Origin: Harmonia axyridis
Lineage: Eukaryota; Arthropoda; Insecta; Coleoptera; Coccinellidae
NCBI RefSeq assembly: GCF_914767665.1
Contig: NC_059502.1
Location: forward strand, 11,718,001-11,782,000
Direction of reading: 5' to 3'
Length of the DNA stretch: 64,000 bases
Numbering within the stretch: position 1 is the stretch's first letter; each line of letters opens with the position of its first letter. The notes below the pieces were generated by a model. The model was not told the origin of the DNA. It saw only the letters and a list, made by a program, of their open reading frames with translations, and made no database searches. The position numbers and the translations under genes were made by a program. Positions 45,101 through 54,035 of the stretch are shown here, one piece after another.

Positions 45101-46140
45101 CTTCCATTATAGGACCACATTTTAATATTTCCATATCCTCTTACCTCCAATGTTTGCCCATTTCCAACTTGCACCATCCTAGGGGTTCGATCCTCGAACA
45201 TTTTCTCGAACAAGCTTCTATCCCATGTCATATGTTCAGTGGCTCCCGAGTCAAGGTACCAATCACCTGATTTTACACCATCTGAATATACCATAAAAGC
45301 GTTGTGTTCCACTTCTTCTTTGACAGGATTCTTATTCGACGGTTCTTCCTTTTTCTTCTTGATCCAACAAGTCTGAACTAGATGTCCTTGTTTTCGGCAG
45401 TAACTGCAAAATTTATTTGTTTTATCAGCCTTATCATTCTTAGAGTTCTTAGTTCGAAAGTAACAGTTCTTTGCTATGTGACCAGCTTTTGCACAGATGT
45501 AGCATTTTTTGGTTGGATTATTCTGAGAACTCGTTTTGCTTACTAGTGCTGTTGTCGACTCTACTGTTTTGCATCTTTCTTCTTCAAGCAATAATCTAGA
45601 GGTTAACTCTTCCAATGTTTGATTTTTATCTGGAACTGACTCCCATGCTGATCTGAAGTGTTTAAAATGTTCTGGCAAGGTCATCAAGATTTTAGTAATT
45701 ATCATTTTATCTGACAGAACTTCACCTGCAGTCTTTAATTTGGTTTTTATTTCCTCAATTTTGGATATAAATGTATTCACAGAGGAATCAAAGTCGAGCA
45801 TGAAAAACCTTTGTTGTAGCAAATGCACACTTACAACTGATTCTTTATCATATACCGTTTTTAATTTGGTCCACATTTCTTTCGCAGATTCACATGACAG
45901 TAAGTGAGTTAGAGGACCTTCTTCCATACGTGTAACCAACAATTCTTGAGTTTTTGCGTCGTCCTTGAGCCATTTGTTAAGTTCATCTCCTGAACTGGGT
46001 TTTATTCTTGAACCATCCGCGATCTCGAAAAGACCTCGTCCTTTTAATATAATACTGGTTTGAAACTTCCATATGGGCCAATTATCACCATTTAATTTTA
46101 ATGTCGTCGTGGTCGTGTTATCTGCCATTTTACACCACAC
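42163..46140 (-). CDS. Copia gag-pol polyprotein
   Basis: A single intact frame of 1325 residues (the likely true start is Met5, MADNTTTT). Domains in order: gag (residues 1-210), two CCHC zinc knuckles (CYICAKAGHIAKNC near 215 and CSYCRKQGHLVQTC near 246), aspartic protease (WYLDSGATEHMT near 296), and integrase with the HHCC zinc site (WHHRLAHQN ... CEYC near 440-475) and the catalytic D, D, E (HADVCGPM, RTDNGLEF, NGRAEREN). Then follow a reverse transcriptase of the copia type (WVYKRKKDEFG, LDVCSAFLNGEI, LYGLRSSPKNWY, YVDDLLIAG) and RNase H (GYADADWAGDRTDRKSTSGY, SSTEAEYIAL, EDNQSAIKV, LADLFTKPL). The domain order integrase before reverse transcriptase defines Ty1/copia. No frameshift separates gag and pol, as in Drosophila copia. 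All catalytic motifs look complete. Confidence 0.97.
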   Translation of the reverse strand: MWCKMADNTTTTTLKLNGDNWPIWKFQTSIILKGRGLFEIADGSRIKPSSGDELNKWLKDDAKTQELLVTRMEEGPLTHLLSCESAKEMWTKLKTVYDKESVVSVHLLQQRFFMLDFDSSVNTFISKIEEIKTKLKTAGEVLSDKMIITKILMTLPEHFKHFRSAWESVPDKNQTLEELTSRLLLEEERCKTVESTTALVSKTSSQNNPTKKCYICAKAGHIAKNCYFRTKNSKNDKADKTNKFCSYCRKQGHLVQTCWIKKKKEEPSNKNPVKEEVEHNAFMVYSDGVKSGDWYLDSGATEHMTWDRSLFEKMFEDRTPRMVQVGNGQTLEVRGYGNIKMWSYNGRKFIETSLSNVLYIPDLKFNLFSAGCALDKGYFMSSDNSSCKFFDKYGNIRAQALRQNKLYKMQFKKEMYENKIENELTNNISECMTVKNIENLETWHHRLAHQNIKYIKDFLKKMNVEYINNEFICEYCLSGKQHKLKFQHSESRATVPLELVHADVCGPMETPSLGGARYFLLFKDDYTSYRHVYFLKQKSEVAKAIENYISMAERQTGAKMKVLRTDNGLEFVNKQVTECLQSRGICHQRTVVYTPQQNGRAERENRTLVEAARTMLHSNKNLTKMFWAEAINTATYVLNRSGPSIVQFKTPFELWNQKEYKMENFNIFGSRVSVLVPKENRLKWDTKNEQGYFLGYGEDTKGFRVYLPDKNKVVIQRDVIFLPEKVQETKGKITEFCNIEENQDLELEDTQIDNIVHDEETITDEEELDPEISEEIVNGRYNLRRNLRGNPRFEDFEMDLDSLLLTVTEDDEPTCYEDAMKSVEAEQWRKAMEEEVKSLQENESFEVVCDSDVKRPVIECKWVYKRKKDEFGSVTKFKARLVAKGFQQTIPLNGDIYSPVAKLTSVRIFLAICNNLNFRIHQLDVCSAFLNGEIDDDVYILLPKGFNTDTGKFAKLRKSLYGLRSSPKNWYKKFNDLMMTLNFVRSQNEYCIYYKISGCSKIFVLIYVDDLLIAGSDEKEVDDLKVTLNQHFKMKDLGGISYFLGMHITQNVLKNEIIINQTLYLKKMLKIFKMENCRPCNTPMEPNFRHDDLKRKNSESIEIEERCRAAIGSIMYAMLCSRPDLCISISILSRYQSTASSQLWQSIKRVLRYVQKTQNLSLVFRKTDFQNEIEGYADADWAGDRTDRKSTSGYVFKVFGCTVSWCSRKQSSVALSSTEAEYIALSLAISEACWLKSLISDLKICDSLNVMIYEDNQSAIKVCRNPEFHKRLKHIDIRYHFIRDKINDKTVSLKYIPTKLQLADLFTKPLSLSSFNNFTINCNVF

Positions 46141-46212
46141 GTGGTTTTTTCGATTTTACTTTTCACACACTCGAAAAACGTATCGTTAAATTGTTTTTAT
46201 TCCAGTTGCACG

Positions 46213-46227
46213 ACTGGGCACATAACC
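46213..46227 (-). other. Copia primer-binding site (initiator tRNA-Met half-molecule)
   Basis: The 15 bases abutting the 5' LTR read GGTTATGTGCCCAGT on the element strand. This is complementary, with one mismatch, to the anticodon arm of initiator tRNA-Met (ACTGGGCCCATAACC) rather than to a tRNA 3' end. Copia-type elements are known to prime from such an internally cut tRNA. Confidence 0.8.
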
Positions 46228-46482
46228 TGTTTTTAAACGTGGGTTTAGTGGATCGAATAACTGTTTTAACACTTTTATAATATAAGTTTTATTCTTAAAC
46301 AGAACAGGAGAACAACGGCTTCCAAGTTTTTTTTTTTATTCAACTTATGACGTACTACTCATAGACAAGACAAGACTATATGCGGCTGCGCAATACATGT
46401 CATTGATACAATCATAGAATATGATCAGTGTTACCACTAGGATAAATTAACTTGCCATTGTTCCCTAAACATAATAACAACA
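46228..46482 (-). repeat. Copia 5' LTR
   Basis: A 255-bp repeat that looks identical to 41872-42126. On the minus strand it precedes the primer site and the gag-pol frame and would carry the promoter. It is followed on the plus strand by the second GGATA at 46483-46487. Confidence 0.95.
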
Positions 46483-46605
46483 GGATATAACACTTGGTGC
46501 GAACCAATTTGCTATAGCGAAGAAAATGTAAATCAGCGCCAGACAAAGATAACCATCTGCATCAAATGCTGGATTTTCTGCTTTAACTCCTTCCAAAATG
46601 GTTTT

Positions 46606-47360
46606 CTGAAAGTAAATAATCTAGTGAATCTCAGAGAGTGAGATTAAATCAATTAATGAATCTTGTACATCTAAAAATAGAGAGAGAATGCGAGATATTG
46701 AGATATATCTCGAGGAATATGTATATGTGTGTTGAGCCACCGAGAAATGTAATTTATGAGAATTTCTTCATTTCTTCTGTTGAATCATGTCGAGGTGTGT
46801 TTCAACAGTTTTTGGGGATTTCCTAATAATGTTTTGTAGTTTAGTATTGAAAGCATAAAGAAATAACTTTACTCATAGAAAAATAAATTTGTGAAATTCC
46901 TTGTAGGTCATACCCTCAGAGTAAGAATAATATAACTCTATGGTCATATCTATCGGGCTCATGTGAATTATTCGAATGTATTCTATTTGAATGCTTCAAA
47001 AACAATTATTTCACATAAAGTCATATATTTCATTGCTTACTTAACAGCGCTGAAGAGAACTATAAGGTACTACTTCATCTTATTCTTGAATATGAACTCT
47101 TTTTCTTTATCTTGTTTATATCTGGTATATGTATACAAGGTTTTTATATTTTCTCATACTAATCTTACAATAGGGTTTATCCTGTTGTTAAATTTAAAAA
47201 CCATCGATTAACTATGACTATAAAATGTGAAATATCGGGAATTTATTAATTCGTTTTTCTTTAACTACTTTCCTCATTACAATTCTATGACAATTTATTT
47301 CGGTATTTCGCTTATCACAATAAAACCAATCTACATTTAATTCAAATACATTTCACTCAC
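46606..47360 (-). other. Intron 1 of UNC93-like B
   Basis: AT-rich intron. The GTGAGT donor is at 47360 and the CAG acceptor at 46606-46608. No other feature is recognised. Confidence 0.6.
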
Positions 47361-47447
47361 CATGATCACTCCAAGGCATTGAAAAGCTGAGAAAAGTGAC
47401 ATAAATGCGAAACTCAATAACCAAACGTTTAAAAATCATTTATCTAT

Positions 47448-47981
47448 TTGCATAACGAAAATTGGGATTGTGTTTTGGATAAAACGTTTACTCTCACTTT
47501 TGATTAAGATGTCTAAAATACTTTAGACATCTTACTTTTGACATATTGAATTTCTTATTCATAGAATTCATATCAAATGTGGAATACATCAGTATTTATT
47601 CCTTCTGACTTCACTGGAAGATATACCCATATTTTTCTATTTATACTTTTGAGCAATTTAGGTATAATTTCTTTTAGTGTTTTTTTAAACTTTTTGTAGT
47701 TTTTTCGTTCATTCTTCGAGAAAATTATTAGCTTAATAAACTCTTCAATTCCTGATGGTAGTGCTCTTTCAAGTTCAAAAAAAAAAATTCCTTTTTTTTG
47801 TATTCTGATTCAGGTGTCAAAGTTTGGAAAACCACAAAGAAACGCTGGTCAAGATTGACCAAAACAATTGATAATAAATGTTTTCATACCTAGATCTATA
47901 ATCAATCATTAAAATAGTCACATATCATCGTAAATTCAATTCTAACTAAGAAGTAATTTTTCTAATCCTTCAAATTTTTTT
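47448..47981. other. Short intergenic gap between UNC93-like B and C
   Basis: Separates the start region of gene B from the stop of gene C (same strand, tail of C to head of B). An AATAAA on the minus strand at 47595-47600, about 380 bp beyond the gene C stop, is a candidate polyadenylation signal. No gene is seen. Confidence 0.55.
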
Positions 47982-50900
47982 TCAATCTTGTTGTGCTCTT
48001 AAGTTTTTTCTACTAATTGATGATGCAGGTCTTCTTTCCGTCCTTTTTCTTATATTACCCTTACGAGTTGTTTTCTCACGATCTGCAGATTTTGGAGGCT
48101 CGACAGATTTTTGTGATTTTACTGGTATAACATTGGAAACTTTGTCATCTTGATCAGCTGCTATCGTTTTGGCCTTGGTGCTTCTTCTACGTTTTTTGAA
48201 TTGTTGGTTTTCTTTCATTTTCGGCGTAAGTTCTTCTGTAATTCAAAGTTGATTATGATCCGAAAGGTTTATATTATGCATGATTGAAATTCATGGGATT
48301 TCTGTGAATATATAAAAATAAAATTTTGTTTTTGTGATAACTATTAAACTAAGAATTCGCAAGAAATGAAATTTTGTATGTAAAATAAGAATGATTTAAA
48401 CATTTCATGTTGAACGCCTTATTAGAACCAGAAAGAATTCGAGAGGAATATCTGAAAACATACTTTATTCAGTTCTCAAACCTTTGTGAAACTCACCATC
48501 TTTATCTTCCGCTGGTAGCTGTTCAGGACCAGACACCATCCTCTTGATCGCGCTCTTACGCTCTTTGGGTGCTTTCTTCGCTGGAGAAGCTAAAGGCGTT
48601 GGAGAATCAAGTACTTCCTTTGGACCCTCAGAAGCAATATCGACTGTCCGAGCTAAATGCCTGGAAGCCGAAGCCTGAATCTTATGAGGTCTAGGAGGTG
48701 TTAACGAAAGTGGAGTTGTAGAAGGAGTAGTCGATTCAACAGGTGGAATTGTCGGTAAAGGTTCAAGAGTTGGTGTTGGAGGTCGAGAAGGCTGCACTTC
48801 TTCATCTTCATAATCTTGGGGACCCATCAGCAACCTTCTGAGTAATCCTCTGAGTGGTCTTTGTGGTTCAACAAAATCTGGAGTTCCTATGTCCTGATCA
48901 TCTAGTTTTAATTTGCTATCTCCCTGAGCTGAGATGGGTGATTCGAGCTTAGAACCTGAAGCACCCCTTGAAGGAGGCATTATAATTGAGGGTGGAGATA
49001 AGGATGCACTGGGAGAAGGTTTGTCGGATTCGGAGTTATCATCTTCAATCGGTACATTCTTGTCTTTTTGTGTATGATTGAATATTTCGTCTTCTTCTAC
49101 ATCCATGGTTTCCGATACGATATAGGCGATTGTTGAAAATAACGAAAGTGCTATTAGTAGCACTATGACTCCATAAAGAATGAGGAACGCCGAATAGATT
49201 ATGGCTATCAATATTCCAAACACCTGAAAACACGATAAACTTATTATATACTCTGAGGTAAGTTCAAGATATCGGTAAAATAATTTTTTTTATGTATCTT
49301 CTGCTGGTCAAAATATAAACTTGTTCTTTACAATTTATTAGTTGTACCATAGTATAAGGAAAGGATAGTAACCCAACCGCCGTTTGACGACAAGGAAATA
49401 GTCACGAGGGGTCGCTACTGTAGTTGGATTTGGAGAAGTAACTCGATAATAGATGGCACCGAATCATGAGCTATAGATGGCGCAGAAATAATACGATAAT
49501 TCATTCAATGGCGTGGTTGAAAAGGGGTCGCATGACATTGCCAACAATTTTTATGTTATTATTAAGTTATCACAAATACACGCCACTGGCGTAAATGCTT
49601 ATTACAGAGTAGAAAAAATATCAAAATATAGAAATATTCTGACCACTCTATTTCAAATATTTTAGTTCTTCAAAATAACACCAATTTTTTCAGAGGCCTC
49701 CACTTTACGGACCAATTTTTGACAGTAAAATTCGAGTTAAACGTGAGTACAACTAGATGGCGTTCAACATCAACAAAATCGAAAAAAGCACTACACTGGC
49801 TTACTATCCTTTCCTTATACTATGGTTGTACTTACTACTTCTAATTTTAATGTTATTCACGAAGATCTTTATGGGAAGATAAACATGAACACATGCTGTG
49901 CTCCATAATACTCACTCGAAAAAAGTTCAATACCGAAAAAACACTAGCGCTATTATTCGGGTATTTGAGCGCCAAAGTAGTCATTATTTGTGTGTTGAAA
50001 CAGGAATCCGCAAGTCCCAATAAAAACGATGGACCGATGACCAGAACTGCTGACGTTTCAATGAAAGCCAAATCATCAGTGTCTCCAAAGGGCGCCTCGT
50101 TGGGCAAATTGAGCATGATCAAAATCAAAGCTAAAATGATTATTACGCAACCGAAAATCACAATAGCGTTTCTGCTCGATCTTCCTCCGCAGCTTCCAAA
50201 TGCTAAAAAAACGCCTCCACCTAAAAAGGAAATTTTAATATATTTTAGAAACTTATGACGACTCACAATTTGATGATAAAGCGAAGGTAATGATGAATTA
50301 AATGAAAACATTGGACTAGCGGAATCTATAGTCCGTTCCATATAAAGGGTTTTTTTTAGAGCTATAGAACTTTAAATTGCAATAAAACAACGATAGATTA
50401 TTCGATTGACATGAATTTTATTTATCCGCAAGATAATCTCGTGGCATTACATTTTGAATATGATTTCTGGCATATGACCGCCACGGCTGGCTCGGATGTA
50501 GTCCAATCTGGACGTCCAATTTTCGATGACTTTTTCCAACATTTGTGGACGTATATCGGCAATAACACGGCGAATGTTGTCTTCCAAATGGTCAAGGGTT
50601 TGTGGTTTATCCGCATAGACCAATGACTTTACATAGCCCCACAGAAAGTAGTCTAGCGGTGTTAAATCACAAGATCTTGGAGGCCAATTCACAGGTCCAA
50701 AACGTGAAATTAGGCGGTCACCAAACGTGCTTTTCAATAAATCGATTGTGGCACGAGCTGTGTGACATGTTGCGCCGTTTTGTTGGAACCACAGCTCCTG
50801 GACATCATGGTTGTTCAATTCAGGAATGAAAAAGTTAGTAATCATGGCTCTATACCGATTACCATTGACTGTAACGTTCTGGCCATCATCGTGGCGTTGA

Positions 50901-53109
50901 AGAAGTACGGACCAATGATTCCACCAGCCCATAAAGCGCACCAAACAGTCAGTTTTTCTGGATGTAACGGTGTTTCGACATACACTTGAGGATTAGCTTC
51001 ACTCCAAATGCGGCAGTTTTGTTTATTGACGTAGCCATTCAACCAGAAGTGCGCTTCATCTCTAAACAAAATTCGCGCGATACGTATTCCGCACAGAACC
51101 TTTATTTTCGAAATAAAATTGCACCATTTGCAAGCGTTTTTCAGGCGTGATACTATTCATGATGAATTGCCAAACCAAACTGAGAATAAATCACTTAACA
51201 GCTGTTAAATCGGTCGCAACCTGAACAGTAATGCCAACTTAAAGTTATATACTACCTCGAAAAAAACACCCTTTATAAGACGGAGCAATATAAACGAAGT
51301 AAACCGCATGATTTCAACATAGGGAAACTATTATTGGTCGAAAGTCCATAAATCTTATCCCTCCTTCGTCCCTAACAGACTGCCAGGATCGTACTCGCAA
51401 TGGAATGCGGTTATCATTTCAATTGTGAATGGATGTTTTGTATATCCGTTTCAAAGAAGAGTAAAAAAGAAAATCTATGGCTCTACTTGTTGAGATTTTA
51501 TGATGAGCTGTTCGGTTTATTTTATTTGTAGATTTATTTGGCTGTGATGCAGAATTATTTAGTCCCGATACTTATTGAGTGAATTTCTACAAATGAGAAA
51601 TTCCCTGGAGTTCAATATTTCGGGTTATACTGGTCCAATTTTGATCAAATTTGGTATGAGTACTCGGTTTGGGATATAAATGGCTTCAGGGAATTTTCAG
51701 TTTTTTCCAATGTATAGTAAGCATTGCGCTTGCTTAAATTAGAACTTGGTTGATCATACTGATACAAGTCCGAAAAAATATACTGTGGGGGACTAATTTT
51801 TAGGAGGAGGAGGAGGACGAGGAAGCAAAGTACTACACCCAGTGCTGATTGTTAGGTATCTGAGAATAAACGAATCAAAATTGATAAGCAATAACATTAA
51901 ATTAAAAAACTCACCAATAACTTCACCTAGACCTATAAAAACACCTGCTAAGGGAGCAAGTTGCTTTGGACGTTCCAAATGCATAGTATGTCCAATTGAA
52001 ACTACGTATACAACAGTGAGAAATATCACATTTGTACCTGAAATAAATCAAGTTTCATTTCTCAAAAATTCATGAAATTCTGTGAAGATTATTCTCAACA
52101 CTTTTGACATCCCTCTGTAACTTTTTGATTTATTATTTTATATTAAGTACTCGGACATGCCCAAGTCCAAGTTCACCATACGGTTCAATGTTGGCTTGAA
52201 ATTCATTTTCAATGATCTCACCTATAACAAAACAAGGAATGCCAAGTACCAAGGTGTGTCCATTATGCAGAAGTTTTCCAATACCAAAAGTAACTTGAAA
52301 TATGCCTTGTTTATATTTTGATAGATCATCGTCTCTCGTACAATTTGGTAGCAATAAATAAAAAAGGAAACTGGTACAGCTCAGTCCCAACAGTAACCAT
52401 ATTATTGACATACGAAAACTGTTGTAAATGGTACTAACATCCAAAAAGCGGAAGTAAATAAAAATGCTACCGAAGAGTGCACTAAAAAAAAGCTATTACG
52501 ATTTTTCATATATATCATAGATATTTTATACCTAATTTGCCAGAATATCCAGTATAAAGCACAGTTGCTTGAAACAGTTCTATCTGTAGAATTTCGAACT
52601 AAATAGTTTCCTTGGCTAACCCAGAGTAGGGCTGAGCCAAATCCGACTAAGGCGCTTGCAAAACACGTACACATGGGATGTGGCTGGATCATACTCATCA
52701 CAAACAATCTGAAGAAAAAATCAGTTCATTATAGATATCCGATAATGCAGTAACATGAACATTCCGTTGGAAGCATCAAATTTTTCTTACTTACATATGC
52801 GTTGCACATCCAAATAACATTGTTAGTTTTGGACCAGTTATTGAAATCAACCAAGGTACCATAAGAACAGTTAATCCAGATATAACATAAATAAGTATTA
52901 AACACAAAGAGCCTAACCCAGTGAAATGATTTTCCTCGAATCTTAATCCTTCTATGAGAACCTGAATGACGAATCGAATTTAAATATTTCTTATATTTGT
53001 TGTGTAAGTTATGTTTTCTCACCATTATATACACAATTATTTGAAAATTAATCATGAGGAACATGAAAGCTATGCTCATAACTAAAATCCGACAGGTGCC
53101 TAAATCCAT
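47982..53109 (-). CDS. UNC93-like MFS transporter C, complete, with long C-terminal tail
   Basis: Exons on the minus strand: 53023-53109 (ATG at 53109; an extra ATG sits one codon upstream), 52795-52961, 52532-52708, 52222-52481, 51927-52037, 49916-50220, 48497-49223 and 47982-48235. Phases agree throughout, giving 695 residues. Exons 1, 3, 5 and 6 have the same lengths as in gene B (87, 177, 111 and 305 bp). Family motifs: SALLWVSQGNYLV (the usual WTGQGNY reads WVSQGNY), LERPKQLAPLAGVFIGLG and NEAPFGDTDDLAFIETSAV. About 12 membrane segments end near residue 412. The remaining 280 residues are a Pro/Ser-rich acidic tail (RPPTPTLEPLPTIPP region) followed by a basic end (KKRRRSTKAK), which the short ending of gene B lacks. 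The tail is presumably cytosolic; its function is unknown. The intron between exons 5 and 6 holds a mariner-like element, and the one between 6 and 7 a MITE. Confidence 0.85.
49348..49824. mobile_element. MITE family M7, copy 2 (7-bp TSD GTTGTAC)
   Basis: A 477-bp element. It begins CATAGTATAAGGAAAGGATA and ends with the complement TATCCTTTCCTTATACTATG, flanked by the 7-bp direct repeat GTTGTAC (49341-49347 and 49825-49831). It is closely similar in both end regions to 7497-8747 but lacks the latter's internal insert. It lies in an intron of UNC93-like gene C. No coding capacity. Confidence 0.85.
50345..51273 (-). mobile_element. Mariner-like element, copy 2, defective
   Basis: 929 bp, inverted ends AAGGGTTTTTTTTAG and AAAAACACCCTT, flanked by TA (50343-50344 and 51274-51275). 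The minus-strand frames give MNSITPEKRLQMVQFYF near 51155, then FRDEAHFWLNGYVNKQNCRI, then WFQQNGATCHTA where the second catalytic Asp is Asn, then CDLTPLDYFLWGYVKSLVY with the third Asp kept 36 residues later. The DNA-binding domain is deleted and the frame is broken near 50870. It is catalytically dead. It sits in the intron between exons 5 and 6 of UNC93-like gene C. Confidence 0.88.
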
Positions 53110-54035
53110 CATTTCAGTCTTATAACAACTGATATACTTATTCTTAATAATAAGGGTAAAATTGAAATATGATCAGTTATTCTGACTTATAATCTAGACA
53201 TTGTCAGACTAGCAGATCATAGATTTGGAACAAAATATTCGTCAGACGAAGAATTTTTATATTGATTATGATAGTTGAATAATTCAACTTGTTCTCTAGT
53301 CAAGCAAAAATACTAGTTACGATTAGTGTCTTTAGACACTGAAAATGCTTTTCAGTTTCGTAGATATCATTACCTCGAGCCCACCCTTGAAGAGAAAAAC
53401 TCACCTCAATCCGTCCCTGTACTTTCTTAAGTAGTTCACTAATTTCCCGAAAGAGGCTAATTGCAATATCTGTGGGCGAATTTCTAGATGGCGCTGATAA
53501 CTTTTAAAATAGTATGGACACCGATTTCTTTGCTCAAATGTCTTTATAAAAGAGTTAAGATTGCATTAATAACCCTTAAGTGAGGGTCTTTCCCGTACTA
53601 GACCTAGAGGTCAATGGAACAAAAGAGTCATTTGGAACTCGCCCATTTTTTTTTTCATGTGAGTTGGGAACACACCTATGTTTACACTTTCATTTGACGT
53701 TTAGTGAAACCTGTCAGATTCGATAGTACTGTCACTTTCTGACACCGATCTTGTTTCTTTCAGTGGGTCGAGCCCTAGTTTTTGTAATTTACGATAAAAT
53801 ATCCATAAGACCTTTTTTTATAGTACCTAAGCATCATATAATCACAAATTGACGCAGGATGTTAGAAGAATTTGAAAGATTAAAATATTGTGTCTTCTGA
53901 TTTGAAATGGAAAGTGATCTTCTCCCAGCAAGAACATTTGGGAATATTCGCAACATCGGAACTACAACAAATGCTATTGTAAACGCTCAATTTAATTAAT
54001 CCCATTTAGGATTTGAAAACAAATTTGCATACAAC
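53110..54035. promoter_or_regulatory. Divergent intergenic region, UNC93-like C / RhoGAP
   Basis: 926 bp between the divergent start codons of UNC93-like gene C (minus) and the BAR-RhoGAP gene (plus). It should hold both promoters and the 5' UTR of the RhoGAP gene. No clear core promoter motif is evident, and an ATG at about 53860 opens only a short frame. Confidence 0.45.

Larger units (their letters stand above)
41872..46482 (-). mobile_element. Complete Ty1/copia LTR retrotransposon in an exon of UNC93-like B
   Basis: A 4611-bp element reading on the minus strand, with two 255-bp LTRs (41872-42126 and 46228-46482) that begin TG, end CA and look identical base for base by eye. Internal parts in order: primer site, one 1325-codon gag-pol frame without stops, and a polypurine tract. 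It is flanked by the 5-bp duplication GGATA. Identical LTRs, an open frame and a clean duplication mean a very recent insertion, and the element could still be active. It interrupts exon 2 of UNC93-like gene B in the same orientation as that gene. Confidence 0.97.
37441..47447 (-). pseudogene. UNC93-like MFS transporter B, disrupted by copia and start-region lesions
   Basis: Paralogue of genes A and C. Exons on the minus strand: 1, 47361-47447; 2, 46488-46605 plus 41820-41871 (one exon split by the copia element, 170 bp once the target duplication is removed, the same as gene A); 3, 41224-41400; 4, 40792-41060; 5', 39891-40001; 6', 39518-39822; 5, 38253-38363; 6, 37878-38182; 7, 37441-37620. 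Either cassette gives 1299 bp (432 residues). Hallmarks: GAAFIWTGQGNYLI, ISRNSGIFW-type MSRNSGIFWATSQL, LELAFFSGVYGSSVGFTL and NNSPFGDTRDEAI. The position of the family start codon (aligned with the MDK start of A) reads ATA GAT AAA TGA, so both the start and the fourth codon are lost. Together with the copia insertion this indicates a pseudogene, or a null allele in the sequenced haplotype. Exons 3-7 and their splice sites are otherwise intact, so the loss is recent. Confidence 0.8.
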
